DNA from: Chitinivorax sp. PXF-14
GTDB taxonomy: Bacteria; Pseudomonadota; Gammaproteobacteria; Burkholderiales; SCOH01
Length of the DNA: 64,000 nucleotides
Assembly: GCF_040812015.1 (NCBI RefSeq)
Contig: NZ_JBFNXJ010000001.1
Location: 434,001 to 498,000, forward strand
Reading direction: 5' to 3'
Every line of letters starts with the position of its first letter. The stretch's first letter is position 1. The position numbers and the translations under genes are program-made. Below, piece after piece: positions 36,845-46,757 of this stretch. The notes under the pieces were generated by a model. It saw only the letters and a list, made by a program, of their open reading frames with translations, did not search any database and had not been told where the DNA came from.

Positions 36845-37327
36845 TCAGATCGCGACGTTGACGAGCGTCGGGCGCAGGATGTCCAGCACCACCCTGGGGT
36901 CGAGGCCGACCAGGTAGCCGCGCTTGCCGCCGTTGATGTAGATGCGCGGCAGCTCGGCGATTGTCTGCTCCATATACACCGGCATCGCCTTGCGCGTGCC
37001 GAAGGGCGAGGTGCCGCCGACTATGTAGCCCGAGTGCTTGTTGGCGGTATCGGGCGTGCAGGGCACGATGGTTTTCACGCCGATCAGGCGCGCGAGATTC
37101 TTGGTCGAGACTTCGCGGTCGCCATGCATCAGCACCACCAGCGGCCGCTTGGCGTCGTCCTCCATGACCAGCGTCTTGACCACGGCGTGCTCATCGACAC
37201 CGAGCTCGCGTGCGCTGACCGTGGTGCCGCCATGCTCCTCGTATTCGTAGAGATGGTCGGTAAACGCCGCCTTGTGCTGGCGCAGCACGCGCACGGCGGC
37301 GGTGACGGGAACCTTGTCCTGCGACAT
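36845..37327 (-). CDS. ybaK: Cys-tRNA(Pro) deacylase YbaK
   Basis: A 160-residue trans-editing factor that hydrolyses Cys-tRNA(Pro) made by mistake by prolyl-tRNA synthetase. The catalytic Lys is K51 in AVVKTLVME, and GYIVGGTSPFG and the terminal RGYLVGLDP complete the YbaK/EbsC pattern. It starts 11 bases after cysS, so the Cys-tRNA synthetase and this Cys-editing factor are likely cotranscribed. Confidence 0.95.
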   Translation of the reverse strand: MSQDKVPVTAAVRVLRQHKAAFTDHLYEYEEHGGTTVSARELGVDEHAVVKTLVMEDDAKRPLVVLMHGDREVSTKNLARLIGVKTIVPCTPDTANKHSGYIVGGTSPFGTRKAMPVYMEQTIAELPRIYINGGKRGYLVGLDPRVVLDILRPTLVNVAI

Positions 37328-37338
37328 GTGGCCGGCCC

Positions 37339-38706
37339 TTACTGGCGACGCCAGGTGGTGCCCTGCGAGCCGTCTTCGAGAATCACGCCGGCAGCCTTCA
37401 GCTCGTCGCGGATGCGGTCGGATTCGGCCCAGTTCTTGTTCTTGCGGGCGTCGAGGCGCTGCGCGATCAGCGCGTCGATCTGTTCGTTGCTGAGGCCGTC
37501 GGCCGAGCCCGCCTGCAGGAAGGCCTGCGGATCGCGTTGCAGGAAGCCGAGCAGGCCGGCCAGAGCCTTGAGCAGGCCGGCTTCGGCGGCCGATTGCGTG
37601 CGGTTCACCTCGTTGGCCAGTTCGAACAGCACTGATACCGCTTCGGGCGTGGCGAAGTCGTCGTTCATCGCGGCCTGGAAGCGCTTGGCGTATTCGTTGC
37701 TCCAGTCGATCTCGACCGCAGCTGCAGGCACGTTCTTGAGCGCCGTGTAGAGGCGCGTCAGCGCGTGCTTGGCGTCGTCCAGATGGACGTCGGAATAGTT
37801 GAGCGGGCCGCGGTAGTGCGTGCGCAACATGAGGAAGCGCACGACTTCGGCATCGTACTGGGCCAGCACGTCGCGGATCGTGAAGAAATTACCGAGCGAC
37901 TTCGACATCTTCTCGTTGTCGACGTTGAGGAAGCCGTTGTGCATCCAGTAGTTGACATAGGTATGGCCGTGCGCGCCCTCGGCCTGGGCAATTTCGTTCT
38001 CGTGGTGCGGGAACTGCAGGTCCTGCCCGCCACCGTGGATGTCGAAATGCTCGCCCAGGTGATGGCAGCTCATCACCGAGCATTCGATGTGCCAGCCGGG
38101 GCGGCCTGCGCCCCAGGGGCTGTCCCAGGACGGCTCGCCCGGCTTCGATGCCTTCCACAGCACGAAATCGAGTGGGTCGCGCTTGTGCGGGTCGACATCG
38201 ACGCGCTCGCCCGCGCGCAGGTCGTCGAGCGATTTGCCCGACAGCTTGCCGTAGCCCGCGAAGCCATGCACCGAGTAGTAGACGTCGCCGTTGTCGGCCG
38301 GGTAGGCGAGGCCGTTGGCGATCAACTGCTCGATCATCGTGATCATGCCCTGCACATGCTGGGTGGCGCGCGGCTCGTGGTCGGGTTTTTGCACGCCGAG
38401 CGCGGCGGCGTCTTCGTCCATGTACTGGATGAAACGGCCGGTCAGCGCCTCGATGGTTTCCTGGTTTTCCGCCGCGCGCTTGATGATCTTGTCGTCGATG
38501 TCGGTGATGTTGCGTACATAGTTGACCGCGTAGCCGCTGGTGCGCAGCCAGCGCTGCACCATATCGAACACCACCATGACCCGTGCGTGGCCAAGGTGAC
38601 AGTAGTCGTACACCGTCATGCCACACACGTACATATTGACCTTGCCGGGCGTGATCGGGGTAAAGACTTCTTTCTGGCGGGACAGCGAGTTGTGGATGTG
38701 GAGCAT
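37339..38706 (-). CDS. cysS: Cysteinyl-tRNA synthetase
   Basis: A class I synthetase of 455 residues. Zinc ligands C28, C209, H234 and E238 are in place (MYVCGM, HIECSVM, FPHHENE), with the HIGH-type motif CHLGHAR (36-42) and KMSKS (266-270). The C-terminal anticodon-binding domain ends QGTTWRR. It is first in the minus-strand run ahead of ybaK. Confidence 0.98.
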   Translation of the reverse strand: MLHIHNSLSRQKEVFTPITPGKVNMYVCGMTVYDYCHLGHARVMVVFDMVQRWLRTSGYAVNYVRNITDIDDKIIKRAAENQETIEALTGRFIQYMDEDAAALGVQKPDHEPRATQHVQGMITMIEQLIANGLAYPADNGDVYYSVHGFAGYGKLSGKSLDDLRAGERVDVDPHKRDPLDFVLWKASKPGEPSWDSPWGAGRPGWHIECSVMSCHHLGEHFDIHGGGQDLQFPHHENEIAQAEGAHGHTYVNYWMHNGFLNVDNEKMSKSLGNFFTIRDVLAQYDAEVVRFLMLRTHYRGPLNYSDVHLDDAKHALTRLYTALKNVPAAAVEIDWSNEYAKRFQAAMNDDFATPEAVSVLFELANEVNRTQSAAEAGLLKALAGLLGFLQRDPQAFLQAGSADGLSNEQIDALIAQRLDARKNKNWAESDRIRDELKAAGVILEDGSQGTTWRRQ

Positions 38707-38922
38707 GGTGTTCCTTGAGCGGCTATTCTGTAACGGAGCCGGGCGATGATGGTGCCGGGCCGGTCTCGTATTCTAGCAAATCTTGCCGTCTTGCTTGAAC
38801 GCCGGCCGCAATTGGGCATGTTCCTTGCTGGACTAAAACTTCTCTGGGCTTGATCCAGGTAAAAATGTGGTGACCGGGTTCTGTTAAGATCGAGGGAACG
38901 ATATGACATACAGGAGCGGCGC

Positions 38923-41607
38923 ATGGGCCCGCACTATCTGAGTTGTTTGTTTGCGCCGGGATCGGTGGCGGTGATTGGCGCGAGTGAGAGCGCCGGTTCG
39001 CTCGGCGACGTGGTGACGCGCAATCTGCAGGCTGCCAAGTATCAGGGCAAGATCTACGCGGTGAACAAGCATCACCGCACCGTGCACGGGCTACCCGTGC
39101 ACCATCATGTGCAGGATATCGACGGGCCGGTGGACCTGGCCGTCATCGCCACACCGGGCGAAGTGCTCGCCGATGTGGTGGCCGATTGCGTGAAGAAGCG
39201 CGTCAAGGCCGCGGTGATCCTGTCGCAGGGCCTGATCATGGCCGACCACGAGCATGCCCAGGCGCTCAACCGGGCGCGTGAGTTGGCGCGCAAGGGCGGG
39301 CTCAGGCTGCTGGGGCCCAATCTGTTCGGCATCATGCGGCCGGCGCTGGGGCTCAACGCCACGGACTATGTCGGTGCCATCAGGCCGGGCAACCTGGCGC
39401 TCGTGTCGCAATCGACGGCGCTGTCCACGGCAATCCTCGACTGGGCCGAGACCAACGACGTGGGCCTGTCCAGCGTCGTGTCGCTGGGCGCGACGGTGGA
39501 CGTGGATTTCGGTGAGGTGCTCGATTTCCTCGTCAACGACCCGCAGACGCGCGGCATTCTGCTCTACATCGAGGGCATCCGCGACGCGCGCGTGTTCATG
39601 AGCGCCTTGCGCGCCGCCTCGCGCACCAAGCCGGTGATCGTGATCAAGGCCGGGCGCAATGGCATGGTGCTGCAAAGCCCGCATACGCACAGCGGCGCCA
39701 TGGTGGGGCGCGATGATGCGTTCGAAGCGTGCATCCGCCGTGCCGGCGCGGTGCGCGTGCGCAGCGTGGCCGACCTGTTTGCCGCCGCGCGCGTGCTGAC
39801 CTCCAACTACCGCGCCACCGGGCCGCGCCTGGCCATCATCACCAATGGCGCCGGGCCCGGCGTGATGGCGGCCGATCGCATGTCGGACCTGCACGTGCGC
39901 ATGGCCAAGCTCAAGGATGAGACCATCGCCCAGCTCGACAAGGCGCTGCCGGCATCCTGGTCGCGCGCCAATCCGGTCGATATCATTGGTGACGCGCCGC
40001 CCGAGCGCTTTGAAGCCGCAACGCGCGCCTGCCTGGCCGACGGCAACGTCGACGGCGTGGTGGTCATCTACACCCCGCAAATCCATACCGACGCCGAGGC
40101 TACGGCCCGCGTCATGGCCAAGCTGCGAGGCGAGTTTAACAAGCCGCTGCTGCTGGTTTGGATGGGGGAAGGCAAGGTGCAGGCCGCGCGGCGGGTGTTT
40201 GCCGAGCACAAGCTCGCCCATTACCGTACGCCTGAGAACGCAATCGAGGTGTTCTGGGCGCTGGCCGTCTACCAGCGCAACCAGAAGCTGTTGCTGCAGG
40301 TGCCCGGGCCGCTCGCCCACAAGGAAGACCCGCCACAGCTCGACGAGGCGCGGGCGCTGATCGACCGTGTGCTCGATTCCGGGCGGCAGGTCATGGCGAG
40401 CCACGAGGCGCTGCAGCTGCTGTCGTATTTCCATATCCCGATCGCGACCAGCATCCCGGCGGAGAATCAGGACCAGGCCGTGGCGATCGCCGAGCAGCTC
40501 GGCTACCCGGTGGCGCTCAAGATCAACTCGACCGACATCCTCTACAAGACCGACGTCAACGGCGTGGTGCTCGGCCTCAAGAATGCCGAGGCGGTACGCG
40601 ACGCGTTTCGCCTGATCGTCGACGGCGCGCGCCTGCGCCGGCCCGACGCCAAGATCAACGGCGTCACCGTGCAGCCGATGGTGCGCCTGCGCCATGGCCG
40701 CGAGCTGATGGTCGGCGTCACGCACGACCCGGTGTTCGGGCCGCTGGTGGCGTTTGGCTCTGGCGGCATCACGGTCGAGATCATCAACGACCGCATGGTG
40801 GCGTTGCCGCCGCTCAACGATTTCCTGGCCGAGAAGATGATCCAGGGCACCCGCGTCAGCCGCCTGCTACACGAGTTCCGCAATCTGCCTGCGGCACGTA
40901 TCGATGCCGTGAAGAGTGTGCTGCTGCGCGTCTCGGAAATGGTGTGCGAGCTGCCGCAGATCCGCGAGATGGACATCAACCCCTTCCTCGCCGACGAGAA
41001 CGGGGTCGTGGCGCTCGACGCGCGCATCGTGCTGGCCCCGTATTCGACGATGGGCGGGCGCTACGGCCACATGGCGATCCACCCTTACCCGGCCGATCTG
41101 ATCTCGGCCGCTACGCTGAAGGATGGCACGATCGTCAACGTCCGCCCGATGCGCCCGGAAGACGCGGAGCTGCAGCAGATCTTCGTGCGCGGCCTGTCCG
41201 AGGAATCGCGCTACAACCGCTTCATGAACACCATGAAGCAGCTGCCCGACAGCTTGCTGATACGCCTCACCCAGCTCGACTACGCGCGTGAGCTCGCGCT
41301 GATCGGCTATATCGTGGACGAGAACGGCCAGGAGCGGCAGATCGGTGTCAGCCGCTTTGCCGCCAACCCCGATGGCGAGTCGTGCGAGTTCGCGCTGGTG
41401 GTAGCGGACGACTGGCAGGGCAAGGGGGTGGGCTCGCTGTTGATGAACCGGCTATTCGACGCGGCGCGGCTCAAGGGGCTCAAGGTCATCGAAGGGGAAA
41501 TCTTCGCCGCCAACAGCAATATGCTCAAGCTGATGGAAAGGCTCGGTTTTGCGATCCGCAACCATGAGGAGGACGCGGCGTTGCGTCGCGCCATCAAAAC
41601 CCTGTAA
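38923..41607 (+). CDS. Pat/PatZ-type protein acetyltransferase (NDP-forming acyl-CoA synthetase-like fused to GNAT)
   Basis: An 894-residue fusion. An N-terminal CoA-binding domain begins SVAVIGASESAGSLGDVV; a CoA-ligase-like region follows (GAMVGRDDAFEACIRRAGAV); an ATP-grasp domain spans about 485-710 (GYPVALKINSTDILYKTDVNGV); and a GNAT domain (about 740-894) has FALVVADDWQGKGVGSLLMN. This is the layout of Salmonella Pat and E. coli PatZ, which acetylate and inactivate Acs and other enzymes. The ligase part of Pat is inactive in those bacteria. Acs is encoded 10 kb away. Acetylation of Acs here is inference. Confidence 0.9.
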   Translation: MGPHYLSCLFAPGSVAVIGASESAGSLGDVVTRNLQAAKYQGKIYAVNKHHRTVHGLPVHHHVQDIDGPVDLAVIATPGEVLADVVADCVKKRVKAAVILSQGLIMADHEHAQALNRARELARKGGLRLLGPNLFGIMRPALGLNATDYVGAIRPGNLALVSQSTALSTAILDWAETNDVGLSSVVSLGATVDVDFGEVLDFLVNDPQTRGILLYIEGIRDARVFMSALRAASRTKPVIVIKAGRNGMVLQSPHTHSGAMVGRDDAFEACIRRAGAVRVRSVADLFAAARVLTSNYRATGPRLAIITNGAGPGVMAADRMSDLHVRMAKLKDETIAQLDKALPASWSRANPVDIIGDAPPERFEAATRACLADGNVDGVVVIYTPQIHTDAEATARVMAKLRGEFNKPLLLVWMGEGKVQAARRVFAEHKLAHYRTPENAIEVFWALAVYQRNQKLLLQVPGPLAHKEDPPQLDEARALIDRVLDSGRQVMASHEALQLLSYFHIPIATSIPAENQDQAVAIAEQLGYPVALKINSTDILYKTDVNGVVLGLKNAEAVRDAFRLIVDGARLRRPDAKINGVTVQPMVRLRHGRELMVGVTHDPVFGPLVAFGSGGITVEIINDRMVALPPLNDFLAEKMIQGTRVSRLLHEFRNLPAARIDAVKSVLLRVSEMVCELPQIREMDINPFLADENGVVALDARIVLAPYSTMGGRYGHMAIHPYPADLISAATLKDGTIVNVRPMRPEDAELQQIFVRGLSEESRYNRFMNTMKQLPDSLLIRLTQLDYARELALIGYIVDENGQERQIGVSRFAANPDGESCEFALVVADDWQGKGVGSLLMNRLFDAARLKGLKVIEGEIFAANSNMLKLMERLGFAIRNHEEDAALRRAIKTL

Positions 41608-41814
41608 AAAAAGTGGAGGAACAATTCCCGCTTGCCTATGCTCAAAGGGAGGCGGCGGGCATTGAGTTGGTCGTCCGCGCAGAGCCTGTTCCGGATATTG
41701 GAACGGGCCCTTGGTATCGAACGCTGAACCTCTCCCGTGGCACAGCGGCCGTGATGCAGCCGTTCCGGCAGGGCTGCCGGGGCGGGCAGGTACATCTATA
41801 ACAGGAGGATGACC

Positions 41815-42114
41815 ATGACCAAGCAATACCCACAACAACCAGGTGAGCACTACTACACTCACCAATCCGAGCCCTATGACCAGCAGGACCTGAGCCGCGG
41901 GGACGAAGCTGCGACGCCATCCTATCCGCCCCAGGCCGCCAAGTTCTATTACCAGACCAGCCAGCAGGCGATGGACCGGCGCCTGAACGACAGGCGCGCG
42001 CAGCCCGACGACGAATATCGCGAGCAGTTGCTCGCCAACCTGCTGCTGAATGGCAACGAACAGCGCTTGGGCTTCGGCCGGCGCAAGGAAGACTCGGACA
42101 AGTGGGTGCACTGA
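41815..42114 (+). CDS. Small hydrophilic hypothetical protein
   Basis: A 99-residue, Gln/Tyr/Arg-rich, probably disordered protein (MTKQYPQQPGEHYYTHQ... YREQLLANLLLNGNEQRLGFGRR). ATG 41815 is chosen over ATG 41809 because of AGGAGG at 41803-41808. There is no signal or membrane segment. I do not recognise the family. It has a clear terminator and ribosome-binding site, so expression is likely. Confidence 0.65.
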   Translation: MTKQYPQQPGEHYYTHQSEPYDQQDLSRGDEAATPSYPPQAAKFYYQTSQQAMDRRLNDRRAQPDDEYREQLLANLLLNGNEQRLGFGRRKEDSDKWVH

Positions 42115-42140
42115 TTCCGGCCACAGTGGTTTGCCAATGA

Positions 42141-42170
42141 AACAGGCCCGGTCTCGACCGGGCCTGTTTC
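42141..42170. terminator. Bidirectional terminator between the small gene and recQ
   Basis: AACAGGCCCGG pairs with CCGGGCCTGTT around TCTCGA, followed by TTC on the plus side. It is the only stop signal between these convergent genes. Confidence 0.8.
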
Positions 42171-42189
42171 ATTGCGGTGGCGCTTGCCG

Positions 42190-43989
42190 TCAACCATGTG
42201 TGCGGGCATGGGCGCGCAGCACATCGAGGAAGTCGGTGCCGTACAGCTCTAGCTTGCGGTCCCCCACGCCGGACAGGCCGTGCAGGGCCTCGAGGCTTTG
42301 CGGGCGCTTTTCCAGCATCTGTTTCAGCGTGGCATCGCCGAAGATCATGTAGGCCGGCACGTTCTGCTCTTCCGCCAGGCGCTTGCGGCATTGCCTTAGC
42401 GCCGCCCACAGTTCTCGCTCTTCATCGCTGTTGAGCTCGATCGCCTTGCGCTCGCCGTGCGAGCTCGACTTGGCTTCGTCGCGCACGCGCCGCAGCTGGA
42501 TATCCTGCTCGCCCTTGAGCACGGCCCGGCACGCCTCCTGTAGATGCAGGCCGCCGTGCTCATTGACGCCGAGCATGCCGGTGGCCACGAGCTGGCGCAG
42601 CAGGGAGCGCCATTGCGCCTCGGGCACGTCGCGGCCGATACCGTAGGTGGATAGGTGCTGGTGGCCGCATTCGCGCATCTTCTGTGTGTCGCGCCCCAGC
42701 AGGATGTCGATCACATGGGCCGCGCCGTAGCGCTGCCCGCTGCGGTAGATGGCCGACAGGGCCTTGCGCACGGCCTCGCTGGCATCCCACATCTGCGGCG
42801 GGTTCAGGCACATGTCGCAGTTGCCGCAGGGGCCCGAGTCTTCGCCAAAGTAGTGCAGCAGCACCTGGCGCCGGCAGGAGGGCGCTTCGCAGTAGCCGAG
42901 CATGGCGTCGAGCTTCTGCCGCTCGACGCGCTTGATTTCGTCGGGCGAGCCCGATTGCTCGATCATCTCGCGCAGCAGGATCACGTCCTGCAGGCCGTAG
43001 GCCATCCAGGCGTGCGAGGGCAGGCCATCGCGGCCGGCGCGGCCGGTTTCCTGGTAATAGCCTTCGAGGCTCTTGGGCAGGTCGAGGTGCGCGACAAAGC
43101 GCACGTCGGGTTTGTCGATGCCCATGCCGAAGGCGACGGTGGCGGCCATCACGACGCCATCCTCGCGCAGGAAGCGGCTCTGGTTGGCCTGGCGTGTTTC
43201 GGCGTCGAGCCCGGCATGGTAGGGCAGGGCCTTGATGCCCTGTTCGCGCAGCCATTTGGCCGTCTCTTCCACCTTCTTGCGTGACAGGCAGTAAACGATG
43301 CCGGCATCGCCCTCGTGGTTGCGCAGGAAATACAGCAGCTGGCGGCGCGGGTTGTCCTTTTCCACCACGGTGTAGCGGATGTTCGGCCGGTCGAAGCTCG
43401 ACAGGAAGACCTCTGCCTGCTGCAGCGCCAGGCGCTCGACGATCTCCTGCCGCGTGAGCTGGTCGGCCGTGGCGGTCAGCGCGATGCGCGGAATATCGGG
43501 GAAGCGCTCGTGCAGTACCGAGAGCTGGATGTATTCGGGCCGGAAGTCGTGCCCCCATTGCGATACGCAATGCGCCTCATCGATCGCGAACAGCGAGATG
43601 CGCGCCCGTGCCAGCAGGGCCTGGAAGCGCGCGGTCATCAGCCGCTCCGGCGCGACGTAGAGCAGCTTGAGCTCGCCCGAGAGCAGGTCGCGCTCGACGG
43701 TCTGGGCCTCGTCCTGTGCCAGCGTCGAATTCAGGAACGCCGCCTTGACGCCGAGCTGGCGCAGCGCATCGACCTGGTCCTGCATCAGCGCGATCAGCGG
43801 CGAGACGACGATGGCGCAGCCCTCGCGCAGCAGGGCGGGCACTTGGTAGCACAGCGATTTGCCGCCGCCGGTCGGCATCAGCACCAGAGCGTCGCCACCG
43901 GCCGCCACGCGTTCGACGATGGCCTGCTGCTGCCCGCGGAAATGGGGGTAGCCGAACACGTGGTTGAGAATATGGACTGCGCTGGACAT
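42190..43989 (-). CDS. recQ: ATP-dependent DNA helicase RecQ
   Basis: A 599-residue 3'-5' helicase in recombination and fork repair. Walker A is [12 protein letters not shown] (GGGKS 41-45), the DEAH box is at 137-140, and motif VI is [12 protein letters not shown]. The RQC zinc site is [10 protein letters not shown]...CGNCDMC, then a winged helix, and a single HRDC domain lies at about 520-599. ATG 43989 gives [17 protein letters not shown] 44019 adds ten residues. Neither has a good ribosome-binding site. Confidence 0.95.
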   Translation of the reverse strand: MSSAVHILNHVFGYPHFRGQQQAIVERVAAGGDALVLMPTGGGKSLCYQVPALLREGCAIVVSPLIALMQDQVDALRQLGVKAAFLNSTLAQDEAQTVERDLLSGELKLLYVAPERLMTARFQALLARARISLFAIDEAHCVSQWGHDFRPEYIQLSVLHERFPDIPRIALTATADQLTRQEIVERLALQQAEVFLSSFDRPNIRYTVVEKDNPRRQLLYFLRNHEGDAGIVYCLSRKKVEETAKWLREQGIKALPYHAGLDAETRQANQSRFLREDGVVMAATVAFGMGIDKPDVRFVAHLDLPKSLEGYYQETGRAGRDGLPSHAWMAYGLQDVILLREMIEQSGSPDEIKRVERQKLDAMLGYCEAPSCRRQVLLHYFGEDSGPCGNCDMCLNPPQMWDASEAVRKALSAIYRSGQRYGAAHVIDILLGRDTQKMRECGHQHLSTYGIGRDVPEAQWRSLLRQLVATGMLGVNEHGGLHLQEACRAVLKGEQDIQLRRVRDEAKSSSHGERKAIELNSDEERELWAALRQCRKRLAEEQNVPAYMIFGDATLKQMLEKRPQSLEALHGLSGVGDRKLELYGTDFLDVLRAHARTHG

Positions 43990-44115
43990 GGGGGACGGGG
44001 ACGATGGCAAGCCCGTCATTATAACGGCCCAGACTGGCGTGTGGCCGATGGCTGTTTTGCCGGCGCCGGCGTCACCAAACTTTCATCTATTTTTCATGGT
44101 GTTGTCTTGCATCTC

Positions 44116-45336
44116 ATGCAAATTGACCGCATGGATGCCCGACCCTTTCTGGTAAGCGAATTGCCCACGCAGCGCCGGCAACTGCGCCTCGCCATCATCA
44201 CGGAAACCTACCCGCCGGAAATCAACGGCGTGGCGATGACCATCGGCCGCATGGTGAATGGCCTGCAGGCGCGCGGCCACCAGCTGCAGCTGATCCGCCC
44301 GCGCCAGCATGCGCAGGATGTGGCGCGCACCGACGACAACTACGAAGAGCTGCTCAGGCGCGGCTTGCCGATCCCCCGCTACGACGGCCTCAAGTTTGGC
44401 CTGCCGGCCAAGCAGGCGCTGACGCGTGCCTGGACCTACAAGCGGCCCGACCTGGTGCATGTGGTGACGGAGGGGCCGCTGGGCTGGTCCGCCATTGCCG
44501 CGGCCAACAAGCTCAAGATACCGGTCACCTCCGATTTTCATACCAACTTCCACAGCTACAGCAAGCACTATGGCGTGGGCTGGCTCAACAAGCCGATTCA
44601 CGCCTACCTGCGCAAACTGCACAACCGCTCGCTGCTGACCTTCGTGCCGACCGAGGAGATCGCCCGCACGCTCGAAGGTGCGGGGTATCGCAATCTGTCG
44701 GTGGTGGCGCGCGGTGTCGATACCCGCCTGTTCCACCCGGAGCGCCGCGATGACGAGCTGCGCGCCAGCTGGGGCCTGAAGCCGGGCGAAGTAGTTGTCG
44801 CCTACGTCGGCCGTCTGGCCGCCGAGAAGAATCTGCCGCTGGTGCTGCGCACCTTCGAGTCCATGCGGGCGAGCGGCAGGCCCTGCCGCATGCTGTGGGT
44901 GGGTGATGGCCCCGAGCGGGCCGGCCTCGCTGAGCGCTACCGTGATCATCTGTTCGCCGGCATGCGTACCGGCGAAGACCTGGCGCGCCACTATGCGAGC
45001 GCCGACGTGTTCCTGTTTCCAAGCACGACCGAGACCTACGGCAACGTCACCATCGAGGCGCTGGCCTCGGGCCTGGCCGTGGTCGCTTACGACTACGCCG
45101 CGGCGCGCGAGCATATCCGCCCACGCCAGAACGGCATGCTGGCCGGGCTCCACGACGAGGCCGCCTTCATCGACGCCGGCCGCGAGCTGGCCACGCACGC
45201 CGGGCTGCTGGCCGATGTGCGGCGCCAGGCGGCCAACTCGGTGGCGCACCTGAGCTGGGATCAGGTCGTGGCCGAATTCGAGTCGTGCCTCATCGACGTG
45301 ATTTCGACCTGGGAGGAACACCGTGAGCAAACTTGA
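44116..45336 (+). CDS. GT4-family glycosyltransferase
   Basis: A 406-residue GT-B enzyme. The N-domain starts RLAIITETYPPEINGVAMT and carries HTNFHSYSKHYG; the C-domain has VGRLAAEKNLPLVL, WVGDGPER and the donor-binding E-x7-E motif TETYGNVTIEALASG. The closest style is lipid glycosyltransferases such as MgtA/SqdX-like enzymes. The overlap of 14 bases with a PAP2 phosphatase gene supports a lipid or lipid-linked substrate, but this is inference. ATG 44116 and 44131 are both possible; neither has a clear ribosome-binding site. Confidence 0.85.
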   Translation: MQIDRMDARPFLVSELPTQRRQLRLAIITETYPPEINGVAMTIGRMVNGLQARGHQLQLIRPRQHAQDVARTDDNYEELLRRGLPIPRYDGLKFGLPAKQALTRAWTYKRPDLVHVVTEGPLGWSAIAAANKLKIPVTSDFHTNFHSYSKHYGVGWLNKPIHAYLRKLHNRSLLTFVPTEEIARTLEGAGYRNLSVVARGVDTRLFHPERRDDELRASWGLKPGEVVVAYVGRLAAEKNLPLVLRTFESMRASGRPCRMLWVGDGPERAGLAERYRDHLFAGMRTGEDLARHYASADVFLFPSTTETYGNVTIEALASGLAVVAYDYAAAREHIRPRQNGMLAGLHDEAAFIDAGRELATHAGLLADVRRQAANSVAHLSWDQVVAEFESCLIDVISTWEEHREQT

Positions 45337-45859
45337 ACTGTCGCTGCAGCGTTTTGAAGCCTGGGACCGGCGCGTGACCGAGCGCGCCAACCGGGCCACT
45401 GCCTATCGCCCGGTACGCGGCGTCTTCGCGATCGTCAGCCGGCTTGGCGATGGCGTGTTCTGGTACGTGCTGATGGCCGTGCTGCTGGCGCGCTATGCCG
45501 ATGCGGCGCTGCAGCCGGTGGTGCACATGATCGTGGTCGGCGTGCTCTGCACCTTGCTCTACAAATGGCTCAAGGCCATGACCTCGCGGCCGCGCCCCTA
45601 TTGCCGCAGCGACAGCATTGCGCTGTGCGTGGCGCCGCTCGACCAGTTCAGCTTCCCGTCCGGGCACACGCTGCACGCGGTATCGTTCACGCTGATCGCG
45701 CTGCACTATTATCCCGCCCTGACCTGGCTGCTGTTGCCGTTCGCGGTACTGGTCGCACTGTCGCGCATGGTGCTGGGCCTGCACTATCCGAGCGATGTGC
45801 TGGCCGGTGGCCTGATCGGCTCCTTCGTTGGCGGCCTGTCGCTGCTGATCTTCGGCTAG
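45323..45859 (+). CDS. PAP2-family membrane phosphatase
   Basis: A 178-residue inner-membrane phosphatase with about five helices. The three PAP2 motifs are KAMTSRPRPY, PSGHTLHA and SRMVLGLHYPSDVLAG, giving a full catalytic set. Substrates of the family include phosphatidate and undecaprenyl pyrophosphate. The start is GTG 45323 with GGGAGGA upstream, inside the end of the GT4 gene, so the two are translationally coupled. Confidence 0.92.
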   Translation: MSKLELSLQRFEAWDRRVTERANRATAYRPVRGVFAIVSRLGDGVFWYVLMAVLLARYADAALQPVVHMIVVGVLCTLLYKWLKAMTSRPRPYCRSDSIALCVAPLDQFSFPSGHTLHAVSFTLIALHYYPALTWLLLPFAVLVALSRMVLGLHYPSDVLAGGLIGSFVGGLSLLIFG

Positions 45860-45956
45860 CCGCCAGTCGGGCGCGAACAAGCCACGAGGTGGGAATGGCC
45901 CCGCTTGTGGGGGCCGCGCAATGAGATCACGGATGGATGGGGCGAGCCTCTTTTCC

Positions 45957-46011
45957 GCGTGGCGATCAGCCTGATGGCTGATGCGCATGGCCGCTCGTCG
46001 GCCTGCCACGC
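45957..46011. other. Nested hairpin in a 222-bp gap
   Basis: GCGTGGC (45957-45963) can pair with GCCACGC (46005-46011), enclosing an inner perfect hairpin ATCAGCC-TGAT-GGCTGAT (45965-45982). No T run follows. It could be a 3'-end structure of the PAP2 transcript or part of a small RNA. Confidence 0.35.
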
Positions 46012-46081
46012 GCTTCGGCTGCAAAAACAGGCGAGCTGGGATTAAGATGATGGTGCCGTTCAATTCCATGATGGGGCCACC

Positions 46082-46282
46082 ATGCGTCTACTGATGATCG
46101 CCGCGCTGTCGGCGAGCCTGCTTGCCTGTGGCAAGACCGAAGAAAAACCGCCGGTCAAGCTGCTCGAATCGCAACGCCAGCAATTGCAGGATGCCAAGGC
46201 GGTCGACCAGACCGTGCAGCAGGCTGCGCAACAGCAGCGCGACAATCTGGAAAAGCAGGAAGCCGGTGAGGCTGCCAAGTAA
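46082..46282 (+). CDS. Small predicted lipoprotein
   Basis: A 66-residue protein with a short signal and lipobox LLAC (Cys16), so it is probably lipidated at CGKTEEKPP. The mature part is a Gln-rich single helix with coiled-coil character (RQQLQDAKAVDQTVQQAAQQ). No family is recognised. The next gene starts inside its end, suggesting coupling to the thioredoxin-like protein. Confidence 0.7.
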   Translation: MRLLMIAALSASLLACGKTEEKPPVKLLESQRQQLQDAKAVDQTVQQAAQQQRDNLEKQEAGEAAK

Positions 46283-46751
46283 CAAGATGTGGCTGCTGTT
46301 GCTGGGCTTGGCTGTCGCGGGCCCGGCCGTTGCAGCCGACGAGGCGGCGATGCCGATGCCGGCCTGGTTCGTCGCGCCCGGTCAGACCGCCGCAGTGCAA
46401 GGCGAGGTGCCTGGCCGGCCGGCGAAGGGGGTCATGCTGTTTTTCTGGATGGAAGCCTGTGGCTATTGCGAGCGCATGGTGAGCAGCACCTTTCGTTTCG
46501 ACGCGGTCGCCACGTCAGCGACTGCCGCATTCGATGCGGTCGGCGTCAACCTGTTCGACGACGCGCCGCTGCCATGGCTGGGCGGCGAGCCGTTGAGCGG
46601 GCGCCGCCTGGCCCGCTACTATCAGGTGCAGACCACGCCGACCACGGTGTTTGTCGATGCGTCAGGCAAGGAACTCAACCGCGTTGTCGGCTATCTGCCT
46701 TCCAAGGCGTTCGTGCGAGAGATCGAGCTGGCCGCCCGGCGCAAGCGCTGA
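46266..46751 (+). CDS. Periplasmic thioredoxin-fold protein
   Basis: A 161-residue exported protein: signal MRLPSNKMWLLLLGLAVAGP ending near AVA/ADE, then a thioredoxin fold with redox pair C65-G-Y-C68 (MEACGYCERM) and the cis-Pro segment QTTPTTVFVDASGKE. This is the SoxW/DsbD-gamma-like single-domain type, probably reducing or isomerising periplasmic disulfides. GTG 46266 is preferred because it has AGGA upstream and gives a basic n-region; ATG 46287 is the alternative. It is convergent with the flavoprotein gene six bases away. Confidence 0.82.
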   Translation: MRLPSNKMWLLLLGLAVAGPAVAADEAAMPMPAWFVAPGQTAAVQGEVPGRPAKGVMLFFWMEACGYCERMVSSTFRFDAVATSATAAFDAVGVNLFDDAPLPWLGGEPLSGRRLARYYQVQTTPTTVFVDASGKELNRVVGYLPSKAFVREIELAARRKR

Positions 46752-46757
46752 GCCTTG

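Noticed and set aside
39091-40725. 544-codon frame opposite the Pat-like gene
   Set aside because: Same GC-rich antisense artefact; the composition is His/Arg/Gly-heavy and no family is recognisable.
41613-41801. 62-codon plus-strand frame between the Pat-like gene and the small hydrophilic gene
   Set aside because: GTG start follows an A run without a Shine-Dalgarno, and the sequence shows no conserved pattern.
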